Shown here: in pieces, positions 10,601 through 23,500 of the stretch
Numbering within the stretch: the first letter of the stretch is position 1
Layout of the letters: the number at the start of each line of letters is the position of its first letter
NCBI RefSeq assembly: GCF_037975245.1
Contig: NC_092571.1
Location: forward strand, 27,852,564 to 27,916,563
Reading direction: 5' to 3'
From: Apostichopus japonicus
Taxonomy: Eukaryota > Echinodermata > Holothuroidea > Aspidochirotida > Stichopodidae
Length of the DNA stretch: 64,000 nucleotides
Notes under the pieces: model-generated
Seen by the model: the letters and a program-made list of their open reading frames with translations, nothing else
What the model was told of the DNA's origin: nothing
Database searches by the model: none
Program-made: the position numbers and the translations under genes

Positions 10601-13600
10601 AGTTACACCAGATGATGCTAGCTGTAACGCATAAACAGTTCTTTTCTTTTTCAATTTTTATTTTATCTTTCATTTATTTATTTTATTTATTTATTTAAGT
10701 ATTTTTTTTTTTTTGCCTTTACAGGGTATTTCAGGGAAAAAAAAAGTTAAGTCTGATATGTCAAAGAGGAAAAACTTATAAACAAATGTGTGTTTTAGAT
10801 GTATAACTAACTATACAAAACAAAATATGTTTTTAATTCAAAATTTGAAAACAATTAGGAACCCTCAGAATACGAGTATACGTTTATGTTTACTGGTGCT
10901 TGTGTAAGCTTTACAATCCCCATGGTAACAATAGAGGGACAACTAAATAAAGCAAAACATGTTTTATCAAGTGTACATCTATGAGGTTACGTCCACTTGT
11001 TACATGATCACTTATGTTGCCTTGTACGAACTTCGAATGAACATATCATCGAAAACATCATAGAAGAATTGAAAGAAACTTTCATCAGGATAATGAGATT
11101 AAATTCCTCACTCAAAAGGCAATACAATAATGTCACCTCTAATCTTTCTTTTGCGAGATCACCTAAAATATAAAAATAAACCTGCATTTAATATGTTACA
11201 TATAGAGCAAAGCATTATATACGTTTAAGCAGGAATTAGGCCTAGGGCCTATAGATTAAAGGGATTTTTGTAGTCAGATCGGATTTGATAAAAGTAGGAT
11301 AGAAAGATATACAAATAAGTGACAGAAAATATCACATTGGGTCACTTGCAGTTGCCATTTTATCGAATTTACTGTATTCCAATACATGATACCAGGCGTG
11401 TAGCCAGGAATTTGCCAAGGGAGGGGCGAATCTGTAAGCAAAGTATCGGAGCCGTAGATTCTGCATTTAAAACTATCTAAGCGTAGCGCCACCACAAGTT
11501 GGCGCTACGCGTACAAGAAAATTTTGGCTGAAAAGGCCTCCCAGATCGCTGGAAATGGCTCTTCCCAGTCCCTGTAAGGCCTTGCATCTAAGCTTGAAAA
11601 TAAAAACATACAAAAAAAACATACTCATGGGGGAGGGGGCGGTCGCCCCTTTCGCCCCCCCCCTTGGCTACGCGCCTACATGATACCCGTTCGTAGTATG
11701 ACGTCATAGATAAGGAGCACGACGTTTTCTGTAAAACTTAGCAATTATTTGACAGTTGTTTCTTCAGTGAGTTCATACGAGAAATATCTTGGTATGAAAG
11801 AGCATAGAAGTTTGCTTTTTAAACTTTACGTCACTTTCGGTCCCAAAGCACATTCTAACCCATTCATAAGTGTAAAAGTTAACAATGTTCAGGACCCCTC
11901 CTCTACCCCATCTCCCCCCTCCACTTCCTCCCCCTTCCCCATTCAATTAGTTCGGACAAGATCTGTTATAACTCAGTATAGTATTGTCACTTTGTGGAGT
12001 CTACTTAACCTATAGTTAAGCTTCGTCTTTCGTGATAAATGTACACGTCTCATCGCACCCTCCCCTCCCCCACCCTACCCATTTAGCCAATCAATACTAT
12101 GCCCCACCCCCTACACAAATGCATCCCGAATCGTTATATCTGTGTAGTTTCTGTCAGTATTTACAGCTGTAATGATATATTATTGATTCTGCCTTAGGGT
12201 TACAACGAACTGGATGGACTTGATATTCAACCGGCAGATCGTGATGTCGAAATCAATAAAGAAATCATTGAGCAGGTAATATGTTGTTATTCTTGTAAAT
12301 TGAGCTTTCGACACTGCACAGTACTGGAGTATCCAATAGGCGGGCAAATGAATAGGGGCCCTACCAGGGTCGATCAAGGGCCCCATGATCAATGTGAACA
12401 ATTCCAGGCAAGATATATATGACATCAACTTTTTTATTTATCATTGGAAAAAAGTTATGTGCCATGGAGGGCGGTGGGGCGAGGGTTCGGTATGGTGCCT
12501 GCAAATTGCAAATAAGGAGAATTAAGGTCCCAAACATATAGTGCCTTATGACCCCAGAATATCATAATCCGCCACAGTTGCTGAAGTTTTCTTTCTCTTT
12601 ACTTTGACCGAATTAAAATCATATTCCATCTGTATTAATGTGAATCTTTGTATATAAACACGTCCACCGATGTACCGACGTGCACCACTGCAGGAATTGA
12701 TGTCTTACCTTAGTTATTGCATGTTCAATCGATAGCTTATGGCGGTTCTCGATCAAAGCAATTCTGGAGAAGTGTCATGTGACGTAATCAAGAGCTTAAC
12801 ACTGGACACGCTTACCGTGCTCGCTGACGTCATCGACCATGATCCTGCAAACACTGAATCCTATGAATATGCAAGATATGACGCAAGCGACATCAAGTAA
12901 GTAAAATGAAGCCGGAAGTGTGTAACGTAAAACTGAAGTGATTATATGTCAACTTGTATTTCAATGGCGTGATAATTCACTTACTTAACACCCGTTATGA
13001 CGTCACTAAAAATTGCGTTGGGACGCCAAGAAGCTCTTATAAAAAATAGTTTTTTATTACTCTTACTTTTGTAAAGCTAGCATAGATATTCCAATATGTA
13101 TATCATTTTATCATTTAACATTTTCAAGCCGAATTTGAATGTACAGTTGCCAGATCCATTCACAGACTTAGACCAGAATTTGGAAAACTCATATAAGCAA
13201 CGTTCAGTCAACCAAAATACCGTATTGCTTTACATCGATTATATTCATTCAGTTTTAAAAATTTGATTTAAGCTACTGTATGTATGACAGAGAATGAAAA
13301 CCTTATCATGACTTCCTTGACTATTTTGTATTTTATTAGGGAAGTATTACTCAAAGTTGTTGAAGAAGCTGAACGCATAAATGAGGGCATCGTGACGTCA
13401 CAGATGATAATACATCATTATCAATATATCGGTGGGTCGACGAGAGTAGCGATGGAAGTGAGTTGCTTGTCATTGTTTTCTTTGCAAGGGACTCGGGTAG
13501 TAATAAACTCATGCGATAAGTCTTAGCCTTAAACGTATGTGTTGTTAATTCCAGGAACGCACTGCCTGTCATCTCTCTTCCCCGAGGCTCCCCAAACATC

Positions 13601-14752
13601 ATCATCGCAAACCTCCCTTTTGCCAAATGGCGCCAAGTGTTGTGTGCACTGAAGTACATGTAGGCCTATACTGTCAGTCTTGAAAACAGCTATTTCCCGC
13701 CATTTGATCACAGCAATAATTACGCTATCTCGCAAGCTCAGTTGACTATAGTTCATGGAAATAAAATAACTCACCCTCCTGTTTATTTGATTTATCTATA
13801 TTTACTAAATACTCTCTAATTATATCTAGCAAATATTACGAATCCGTTCTGCTTTTAAGCTTAAAATATTTAGGACTGGTCCCATGCAACTTGAAGCAAA
13901 CACTTTTTTTTCCTTTTCTGGTTTCTATTTAATTTTCGACTATTCTATGTTTTATTTCAGATGTTCACACTGTTGAATCCTTACAACAAAGAAGAACTGA
14001 TGCAGTCCGACATATTGGACAATTTAGAAACAGTTATTACAAAGTTTGAAAAGAAAATGAAAGAATCTATATCACAAGGTAAAACTGGGAAAGGGTAAAG
14101 AGGGTGGTTGAGGTGGGTCAATTATTCCCCCCCTATAGCTCCCCTCATTCCCATGCAGACTTATATGGCAGTAACATATTTACAAACGTTTTGCCAAAAC
14201 CAAAATATTACCAAATACGAGTCTTGTGCCCTTTAGTTTTACATTGAACTTGTCCCCACCCCACCCCCTCCCTTCCCTCTCCACCTCCAACTAAGCATTC
14301 TTAGCTACGGACCTGTATTGTTAGATAAATTAACAAGTCATGTTTTCCTGTACTTTATATTTCTCTCAATGGGGGCAGGTGGGGTGGGAGTGGATATGGT
14401 ACCACCATATTGTGACATATGCAATGCTAGGGAAGTGCATTTCTAGTTTGAGTAAGCAGGGCTGCCTTGTCCTACGTTTTTTGTTCAGTTGGATGTTCCT
14501 TTAGTTGGTAAAATTTGCATTCAAATATTTTAAACATTTTTGGTTCATGGCTAATAGGTAATGACTTGATATTCATCATTTTGTTATTCTGTAACAGAAC
14601 AAGAGTGGCAGGAAGCCCTGAAGGAGGGTCCGTTACCATGGCAATCTAAGGATATAACAGATGAACCAAAAACCAAGGATTTGCCGATCACTAATCAAAA
14701 TGAGGATAGTCACGTGATAGTGAACGACCAATCAGACCACGATGAACTCTAA
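7605..14752 (+). CDS. ER-lumenal JmjC-domain oxygenase with degenerate EF-hand and HDEL tail (paralogue B)
   Basis: Eight coding exons: 7605-8376, 9246-9444, 10551-10623, 12198-12275, 12736-12896, 13340-13457, 13961-14078 and 14598-14752. They total 1674 nt, or 557 aa plus TAA, and every junction is GT-AG and in phase. An in-frame Met lies 63 nt upstream at 7542. The Met at 7605 is preferred because a signal peptide begins there (MEISFCQSFVQVVCILVHLL). The JmjC core has H180-R-D182 and H261 (in YWHQV), and NGTK offers both a glycosylation site and a Lys. Residues D380 to V391 (DQSNSGEVSCDV) are an EF-hand-like loop that lacks the Glu at position 12. The tail is acidic and ends HDEL, an ER retrieval signal. 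The predicted role is a lumenal Fe(II)/2-oxoglutarate-dependent protein hydroxylase; the substrate is unknown. The first two exons match paralogue A in phase, and exon 2 is exactly the same length (199 nt). Confidence 0.9.
8422..8906 (+). repeat. Cluster of TACTC pentamers in JmjC B intron 1
   Basis: Fourteen TACTC copies occur in 485 bp, mostly followed by A or G, at irregular spacing: 8422, 8450, 8480, 8495, 8555, 8609, 8642, 8677, 8715, 8794, 8831, 8838, 8851 and 8902. The stretch starts about 45 bp after the exon 1 donor. Confidence 0.6.
9889..10180. repeat. 36-bp minisatellite in JmjC B intron 2
   Basis: About eight units combine AGCTCATTAATGATATAAT and AGCTTAGTTAATTGAA. One unit carries a 5-bp CGGTA insertion. 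The repeat has no coding sense. Confidence 0.92.
11393..11678. mobile_element. hAT-type MITE, 286 bp, CAGGCGCGTAGCC family, in JmjC B intron 3
   Basis: The left end is CAGGCGTGTAGCCAGG and the right end CCTTGGCTACGCGCCT plus one changed base. The flanks are the 8-bp repeat CATGATAC on both sides (11385-11392 and 11679-11686). The interior contains a hairpin around GGCGCTACGC and a C-rich run. It is the same family and orientation as the element at 50,074. It has no coding capacity. Confidence 0.85.
12736..12896 (+). other. EF-hand-like exon of JmjC paralogue B
   Basis: Exon 5 begins LMAVLDQSNSGEVSCDV. Positions 1, 3 and 5 of the loop (D, S, S), Gly at 6 and Val at 8 fit EF-hand geometry. Position 12, normally Glu or Asp, is Val, so calcium affinity is doubtful. 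The paralogue exon at 279-442 has an intact loop and the same end phase, so the motif is ancestral and has decayed here. Confidence 0.6.
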
Positions 14753-15051
14753 CCTTTATTAATTACAAAAGTCATTTCGTGACTGAGAACCAATTGCTCC
14801 TTGATATACATCATATCCATTCCCGCATCTCGACGTCTTCCGCAGATATTTTAGGTTGATTGGTATCCGCCATTTTACTCTTGCCCAAAAGAAAGGCTGT
14901 CCAGCACAGAAAGTACATAATGAAGTGTATTAATTCCAGTTGATCCGTTCGGCCTACAACACTTTCACCGAGCTAAAAAATACTTGCCAAATAATTTCAA
15001 ACGTCCTTTCTTAAAGGTTCTGACTTATTGCCAAGCCTAAGAGAGTGTTAA

Positions 15052-15057
15052 AATAAA
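15052..15057 (+). terminator. Candidate polyadenylation signal of JmjC paralogue B
   Basis: An AATAAA hexamer lies 300 nt past the HDEL stop codon. No nearer AATAAA was seen in the intervening sequence. Cleavage would be expected 10-30 nt further on. Only the hexamer supports this. Confidence 0.4.
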
Positions 15058-15532
15058 AGTTTAATATTTCAATGACTATCTAACAGATTTAGGGGTACTA
15101 CTAATGGTCTAAAATCCATGTTTCTTCCATGTGTCGTGTTCAACGTTGGAAGTAATGTTATGAAACTTAGATTGTATATAACCTGTGATAATTTTATTCC
15201 AAACGGTTCTTTCATTTTCACGTATGAGTTGGGGCTTTTCTGGTTACTCTAAGTCATTTATAGTCTTGCTGGTGAAGCTTGCTTTCTTCTAGCCAGTTTC
15301 CATATTAAGGCATGTCTATGGGGGGGGGGGGGGTAGGCTAGCGAACTCTCCATTGTTGTTTGGAACCAATCATCAATGATAGTCATATTGCCACATATAA
15401 CCAGAGTACGTACGGTACACGTTTGAACCAATTTAGGCTCATATAAAGTAGAAACACACAAAACGTTTTGAAATTAGTCTCGTTCTTCAGCCGTTTTGTG
15501 TAAACTGTATACTTACTACTAATCAATTTGAA

Positions 15533-15730
15533 TTATAGAGTTTTATAAGATGAGTGAGTAATCCGAAATATATTGAATTCTTGCAGGTAGGGCGCATCCA
15601 GGACTTTATAGCGTGGTGTGGCCTGTCCCTGTGCAACCTGATAATACAAATAGTCTTGGTCTTCTTTTGTTTCACAATAACTGCACTTGACAATAAAACA
15701 TAACAGAACACAATTGATCCATTTTACCAT
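15533..15730 (-). CDS. Small secreted-protein-like ORF (unrecognised)
   Basis: A 65-codon frame starts MVKWINCVLLCFIVKCSYC, a plausible signal peptide with a lysine and a hydrophobic core. An acidic and tyrosine-rich stretch follows (ETKEDQDYLYYQ). I recognise no family. It lies between the convergent ends of JmjC B and PGD. It could be a first exon (a CAG/GTTGCA donor follows DYLYYQ) or chance. Confidence 0.2.
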   Translation of the reverse strand: MVKWINCVLLCFIVKCSYCETKEDQDYLYYQVAQGQATPRYKVLDAPYLQEFNIFRITHSSYKTL

Positions 15731-17169
15731 TATTTATTGTCTCCAGATAGAGAAGTGAAAAAAAAACTTTTCTCGCTCTAAATCATCTTTAAATTTTCAT
15801 TTTTGAAATGCAAAAAAATATTGAAGTAAAGTTATATTTGTTTATGATTCAAAAGCACCTAACACCAACTACTCTATGTTAACTTTAGTGCCATTGTCCC
15901 TGGCAGTTTTTCCATTTAATTCATAGATTGAACATTCTCCATTATGCAACAAAAGCACCTACATACTACCTAGTATACCTAGCGCACTACAAAATCCCTC
16001 TTATGGCATTTTAGGTCTTCTGTACAATGTCTTGTCCGATCATTTTGTTAATACAGAATGCTCGTACTATATTCTTAAAATTAATCACCAAAATAATGAA
16101 TATTCTCATAAAGTAGGTCATCCTTTCTCCATTGCAAATAAGTTTAGGTCCTGATTTTAATGATTCAAAGATATTGTTTTTTCGAATTCATTTCATTATC
16201 CTGCATTTGACACAGCTTTCTTGTAATATTTTATGATTCATTTTTAAAAAGGTTCAATATCTTGATTATAACTCTAAATCATTGAGAAAACAAAAAGCAC
16301 AAACAGTGAACCCATATTTCTATTAACTGTGCATCTTCTTACAGATATGTTTTAATCCATTAAAGAATTTTCAAAAACTAAAGACAAACCAGAGATGTAA
16401 AAGGAATTGTATCCCTCCTATTCAACATGTAAAATAATATTTAAAAAAATGCATAAAACTTGCATCGCTAACATTCTACTCTCTCCCCTGTTTCTTCTTC
16501 ACCATCTTTTAAAATGTTAACAGCACTACAAACTTTGTCCTAAATTTAACGAGGTAAAAATGGTTAACATTTTCGAAAAGTTCTTTTCAATGGTTCTAGT
16601 AGACTCCAATTTTCTAGCATATTTGTGAAAAATGCTCAAGACCTGTTCATGGAAACCATTGATTAACAAAGCAAGGATACTTCAGTCTGGTAGTCTATAT
16701 GGTGGGTGAGGGGGGGGGGTGGGTTATGGAAGGGTCTTATGCCTAGACCTACATGTTATTATGTTACAGAGAATTTTCAATCCATTTCACGATTTCTTGT
16801 GTTTGGTCTTTGATAGTACTGTATAGAAGTCACTATTGTTACTTCTCATTTCTTATAAAACCTTATGACATAAATTAAAAGGGATTTTCATTTTTCAAAG
16901 ACGGCACTACGTGAAGACAAATCAAAGAACGATACGAATATCAGAGTTGAGTTGCAGCTTAAAACTAAGATGTTAAAATGTAATTATTCAGTTTTTTTCC
17001 ATGATGTTTCACATGACATGATGTTTATTCATGATATTAAGAATTTTGCTGTCTTGCCATAAAAACAGACTTCCTGGCATACAATTTTTGGTTACGGAAG
17101 TTTGAATTAAAACCTTCTTTTTCTTGCACTAGATTAGATTGCTTTTGGAATGAGATCAAACCAGTAAAA

Positions 17170-17175
17170 TTTATT
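17170..17175 (-). terminator. Candidate polyadenylation signal of PGD
   Basis: TTTATT on the plus strand (AATAAA in the transcript) lies about 340 nt past the PGD stop. Another copy sits near 17,023. Neither is proven. Confidence 0.3.
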
Positions 17176-17514
17176 TGGGGAACAGGTACCTGTTTTAGCC
17201 AAATTTCCGTTGGACGGGGATGACTTTGATCACAAGAACTACTTTGGAAATGGGACAAGAATAGTGACAGAAAGGTGATGCCTGAGAGCTTCTTCTAGAA
17301 ATATCTTGAAAGACAAGGAAAATATTCATTGCGCCCATGTTCAATCCGTCAACACACCAACCCTAAGACCTAGTACTAAAACAAAACAAAACGCACTAAA
17401 CTTGTACAGAAGATATGTATCAAATACACAGTTGGGAACGCACAAAGTTACATAGATATATGAATGCTATGAATTGTAAAAAAAAAATATTTGATCCTAT
17501 GAGTTGACCAGTAA

Positions 17515-20500
17515 CTAGGCGTTGTATGTGGATGAAGAGACGTTGCCACCGTGACCGGTCCAGTTGGTGTGCTGGAATTTACCGGGTGTCGAGAGCAGTT
17601 CGTAAGTATGAGCGCCAAAGTAGTCCCTCTGAGCCTAAGGTGGAAGGTAAAAGAGAGGGGGTTAACTTAAAGGGATACTCTGGTGGCTGAGTGTTTAATG
17701 CTTTAATAAATGTTCAACATTGTGGGGAAATTTTAAGGTCAAAATTCCATTCCTCGCAGCACTTTGTATGGCAAAGATATCATATTTGTCAAATTTTGTT
17801 GATAATTTTTGAGAATGCATCTGGCTACAAAAGGGTGGGTGAATGACGTCATGACAACATGTCACACTGACATCCGTTATGCACAGATGGAAATAGCATA
17901 TCTTACAAAAACACTGGCATTTGATGAAATTCATAATGTGCAGTGGACATTGACAGTTAACAGGGATGAGCCTGGGGTAAAAAAAATCTCGGAACTGCAA
18001 AAATTGCGGTATAGGCTCCAGTTTGCGTATGCTACAGTGTATTAGGATAATAGTTTTTGTCACCGAGGTAGAAAAGAAATCACGGATATTCCGCGAGTTC
18101 GCGGAAAATGCTCATGCCTGAGTTAAGCAAAAGTTCCAAGTGCATCACATTTTAAGGATACATCCACCAGATGGGAAATATAAAAGGGATTTAGGTGAAA
18201 AGTTTCAATACGATGATGACTTAACAGGCCACCCCACTGTGAATAATCCACTTCATGGACGTACTACTAAAGGAAACTTCTAGTCCTCAAAGTAGGTTAC
18301 ATACAATCGACCCTACCTCGTTGATGGGGTCAGGAACAAGATCATTGAGATGTGTTTTAATAGTTTTCAATAATTTATTAGTGAGTGGTCAGAGTAAGAT
18401 TAACTTTACATTTTCTGGGATCAGGAGAATTTTAAGGTCTGCAGAGGAAACTACATCAAGAGATTAACTTCAAGGTAAGACTGAAATTTGTAGATAGCGA
18501 GGAGAATAATCCAGCTCTAGAGATCAATTCTGTTAACCCTAGCCTGTTTGGGGAAGCAAATTTAACTTTTCACTGTTAACCCCTTAATAGCTATTTTGGA
18601 CCTGTAATAGCAGAAAATAATTTTCAAGATAACTTTCGAAGCTGATACATTTTGTACAGAGCTTGAACCAGAAGCAAAAGCAACAATTAAATCTTTTTCG
18701 TTTCAAATGTTGAATGCATCATACTATGACTACTCAGAAATGATTGGTACCTGTCAAAACTGCACAATCTCTTTTAAGGGTCAAGTTGGAACCCTTTCCA
18801 ATCCAACGTTTACACAATACAGTTGAAAACTAAATACATTCTCTTGCTCTTTCCAACTCTGAAATCACACCTTCTTGCTTCAAGTTTGGGTACAATATTC
18901 TGAGAACCTCAATTATTCATAGCTAACATCCAAACAAAAGCATGACTGAATTGAACACAAATGGATCTAAGGTGCTTAGATTTTTTCTCCCTCTTTTTGG
19001 CAGCCACCAAATAATTTTCATCTCGAGTAGTGAGGAGATGAATGCATTTTTTTACCCCACCAAAAATTGCGAATTCCATCTATCTATTATAGCATCTGAA
19101 TAAGAAAAAAAAACAAGTTTTGATGCTGTACAGCTTGCAGAACAATGCATAGTATGGTATGGATCAACTCATGCATAATTGTGTTGGATCAAACAATCTT
19201 ACTTATAGATCAGAAAAATATCTTCAATTTTTTTATTTTTTTTTGAAAGATAATATTAATCTTAATTGTATATATCAATACCTGCAAAAGGTTGGCTGGT
19301 AGGGTTTCGGAGCGGTACCCATCATAGAAAGCCAGGGCGGTGCTAAATGCTGGGGTAGGTACACCCAAAGCAACGGCAGTGGCTACCACATTACGCCAAG
19401 ATGCCTTCAAAAAAGGGAAGAAAAATACAGAATTATGGACCCTTACAAACTAAAGTACACGCTCTTGTGAAGGACATGTTACTATCCACCAGAAAAAAAG
19501 TCTACTTGGGTACTAAAAGAATTAAATTCTTGTACGGTCAACTGAAATCTACAACAAGACTTCGATTTGGGGTTCTTTTCTGGAGCGGTCATGATCTCTT
19601 ATTGATATTTTCATTTGTTTTCGACTTCTCTTCTAAGGGAACTCCCAAATGCCTCGTCTTTCGTGACTCGAGAAACAGATACTGAAGGCCAACTTGATAG
19701 ATAGACGAGGATCAATAACATGAATGAAATGATGTGCAGACAGATAAAATCTGGATCTAACTATCCTTGGGGCCCTTGGGGTATAAAGTCATCACACTAA
19801 AATAGGGCTAAGGTACAACACTTTCTCCTTTTTCTTGAGGAGAATTTTTTTCTTTTTTTTCTGACAATGTGCATATAGGTAACAGACAAAGGTGTTATCA
19901 AATACCATTATGCTACATATGCTGTGCTAATAAAACTGTTGTACTGTAGATATGAAAGATATGAATTTTCACTCAACGAACTTGAAAGAAACCTTTAGGG
20001 CAGGCAAATGTTTCCATACCTGTTCCATTTTTTCTTCTTCAAAATAACTAAATTAAAATTAAAAGTGGTATTAGAATGTAGTCTGCATACCTTTCAACAG
20101 TCTGCAAACACATCAAGCACAAAGAAAATAGAAATCAATGGTATTCTTACCTGACAATCATGGATTGCTTTCAAGAAGAAATCATCCAACAACAGGTTAA
20201 CCAAATTTGGGTTTTTGTCAAAAGCTTCTTTGATGTTTCCAAGGAAACGGCTATAATTACAAAAAGAAAAACAAACAATATCAAATACGGACACAACCTT
20301 GGCTGTTTTCATTCTTAATCCACCACCGATATAGGGTTTTTCGTATCGGAACTAGAGGAGGACCAGTTGTCGTGGCCTGGTGGAAGTGGTCGAAATTAAG
20401 GGGGACCCCTTCCGTTTGTGGGGAAAATGATTGTGTAAGGTACCTAATAAAAACAAATGATTGAAGGATATAGCCTTGTAGAATCAGAATAGTTAGAAGT

Positions 20501-23500
20501 GTTAGCATTGACATTTTGCCTTGCTGTGGTTCATCAATGGAGTAGCTATAAGGCAAAATCACTGCAGAGACTTTGTCAGAATTATTTTTAAAATTCGGAC
20601 ATGACTTACTTCCCCCTGGGTGCTCAAGTAAGATACACAAGAAGGGGACACGTGCCAATAAAGTTGTCTCTGAGATAAAGCCTGCATAATAATTGCCTGT
20701 TAATTATAAAATACCATAATCCTATGTGCACTGACAATAACCAATGGTGTGATGACGTTACCATAGTTACATGCTAATTAAGCAACAGCCAGCCACCTGT
20801 CAGTAGATTTCCTATGCTGGAAATGAAACTTTATGAATATTCACACTCTACAACCATAGCAAGTAAGAAACCACACTTAGGTTCAGTAAATAACAAGTTT
20901 AGGCACCTCTTGGAAGATATTAAACACTATGTTTTTCTTGACATTTGTGATGCATTGGGGTTGACCTAATATGGTGCCTGATAAGACTCAAGTCGTCAAG
21001 TCACTTTATATAAATAGTCATATATAGTCATATATCCAAACTGAAAGGTAAGAAAGTACAACATGGACTGATAGTGGTGTGTTCTTGAATGGCAATACAA
21101 CATATCAGAATTAAATTATGTGTCTAAAGTGACCCTTCAACGACGACAGCCTTTACTGCCCAAAGTGACCCTTCAACGACGACAGCCTTTACCGCCGAAA
21201 GTGACCCTTCAACGTTGACAACCTTTCCTGCCCAAAGTGACCCTTCAACAACAACCTTTACCACTAAAAATGACCCCTTGAAATCCCCTCTCCTGTACCG
21301 AGTGAGATTCAAAACAGACACTGCCTTAAGTGACCCTTTGATTACGACGGCCTTTACCGCCCAAAGTGACCCTTTGATTACGACGGCCTTTACCGCCCAA
21401 AGTGACCCTTCAAACCCAATCTCCTGTACAGGGTGAGATGCAACACAGAGGGCCTTTATTGCCCAAAGTGACCCTTCAAACCCCATCTCCTGTACATGAT
21501 GAGATGCAACACAGGCGGCCTTTACCTTCTGATGATACAGCCTCCTCGCCACATGAGAGCAATTCCACCATAATTCAAGTTCCAGTTAAACTCTTTGGCA
21601 GCCTCTCTCATCAACATGAACCCCTGAGCGTAGGAAACGATCTTCGAAGCATACAGAGCCTGCAGATTGTAGTAACATAAAAAATGATGAGTTTCATCAA
21701 TGAGGAAAATATCTGACGAAAGAATTTATAGATGTAGAAAGGATTTATAGATGTAAACAGGGATTTCTAGATGTAGACAGGATTTCTAGATGTAGACAGG
21801 ATTTATTTGTTTGTGAATTACATCTTACATACAGTTGTAACTACTTTTTACATCGGCGTAGTTATTCGGAATGATTCAGTGTGCCCTGCCCAAATTTTTC
21901 ATCAGATCCGACATTGAATCGAATATTAGAACATAGGCCCATGGTATACTTAAATCATTCCTACCAATCCCCTTGTCTTAAACTAAAAGTGGTTGTCCAC
22001 TTTAAAAGGTTAAGCTAATAAAGCCATTATGCCTTGATCAATAACAAAGAATGTCATAGTTGGAGGTTTCCAAATATGATACCAAACAAGAGCATCAATG
22101 ATGCAGTATCTCAATACTGGAAGTTTTAATTTTGATTCCTAATTTCAAATCTTTGCTCTGTCTCTACAATTATCAATATCAATCATGGTACAACAAATAC
22201 ATAACTTGCATTTTTGCTACTTTGCCACGAATAGTCTCTGCAGGTTACACTTTATCCTGCTAGTCTTGCCTTTAGCGCTCATTGCCTGTTAGTCGAAAGA
22301 ACGACATTGCAAGGTTTAGTAATGTCATAGAATACCTAAGAACTTGTTTTTTATGTGGTATCCTTCATCTTAGGTCAGTCTCTGTTGGACTTTTTGGTCA
22401 TATAGTTTGACGTCAATGACAACAGCCAAATTAGAAGAGGCGAACAACTCGACCATATTCTTGATGCCTGCCTTGAGAGCTAGGCCTATTGACCTATGTA
22501 TGTTACTGTAGTGGTGACTACCATCAAAACTGTGTCCATTTCTAGATATCAAAACAACCCACGTTTTTCCATCTCAATTTTTGGACATGAAGATTTCATG
22601 GATTTATGACTTGGAAAAAAATAATGTAAAAGAAGATTACAAGTTTTTATATGCAAGTGATGGGTGGCCTCCTCTTCCCCTAATAGCCACCTCAGTTCCT
22701 CTCAATTTTGTTATTTTATTTTAATTCTTTGTACATTTGATGTCAAACATTACAGGTTCAAAAGAAAGCTAAACATACTTCATATAACCTTATACATCTT
22801 ATATCCTTATAAATAAAACATAACCTTATACAATTTTTATAGTCTTATAAAAGTTGTGATGCTATGGCCGGCTCCTCTTTTATACGTACCCATCAAACAA
22901 ACTTACCCTGGTCCTTCCTAGGAAAAGCTGTCTGAACACCAGTACAATGCTAATGTGGCTATCACTGAAAGCCTAATAGGCCTAGGCTTATATATATATA
23001 TTTTTTAAATGCACTAGGCCTACAGTAAGTAGCCTTCAGAAATACAAGAATGTGTATACGTAATTATACAAAATACATGAAGGGCAATCAAACAAACTTA
23101 TCATGGCCCTTGCTCTGAAAAGCTACCTGAACACCAGTACTATCCTTAAATGGAATTCAGCAGTACAGAATGTAATTAGCATGCAATACACTAACACCTC
23201 GCGTACCTAACTACACTACAGAAATTGGTCGCGAGCGTAGCCATTTTCGTGTAGCTGTTATGAGTCATAGCCAATCTGCTACAAAACAGACTTGGGGGCG
23301 GGGCTTAATCATCAAAAACGGACCTTTTTACTAATAGTAGGGGCGGCAGCTCAGTGTTGTTTTAAGAAAGAAAAATCATTTAACCATCAAATAAAGCAAA
23401 TAAAAGCCATAAAATGTCATATACAGGTAGTAAAATTCTTATTAATACCTACCTGTAAACAACAAATGAAAGTTTAAAATGTTAATAAAATATATAATAC

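Larger units (their letters stand above)
14753..17514. other. Convergent 3' region of JmjC B and PGD
   Basis: Holds the likely 3'UTRs, the small ORF at 15,533 and AT-rich sequence with a G14 run near 15,320. Nothing else was recognised. Confidence 0.55.

Noticed and set aside
21124-21552. 142-codon repetitive minus-strand ORF
   Set aside because: It is the minisatellite plus the end of PGD exon 12, not a separate gene.
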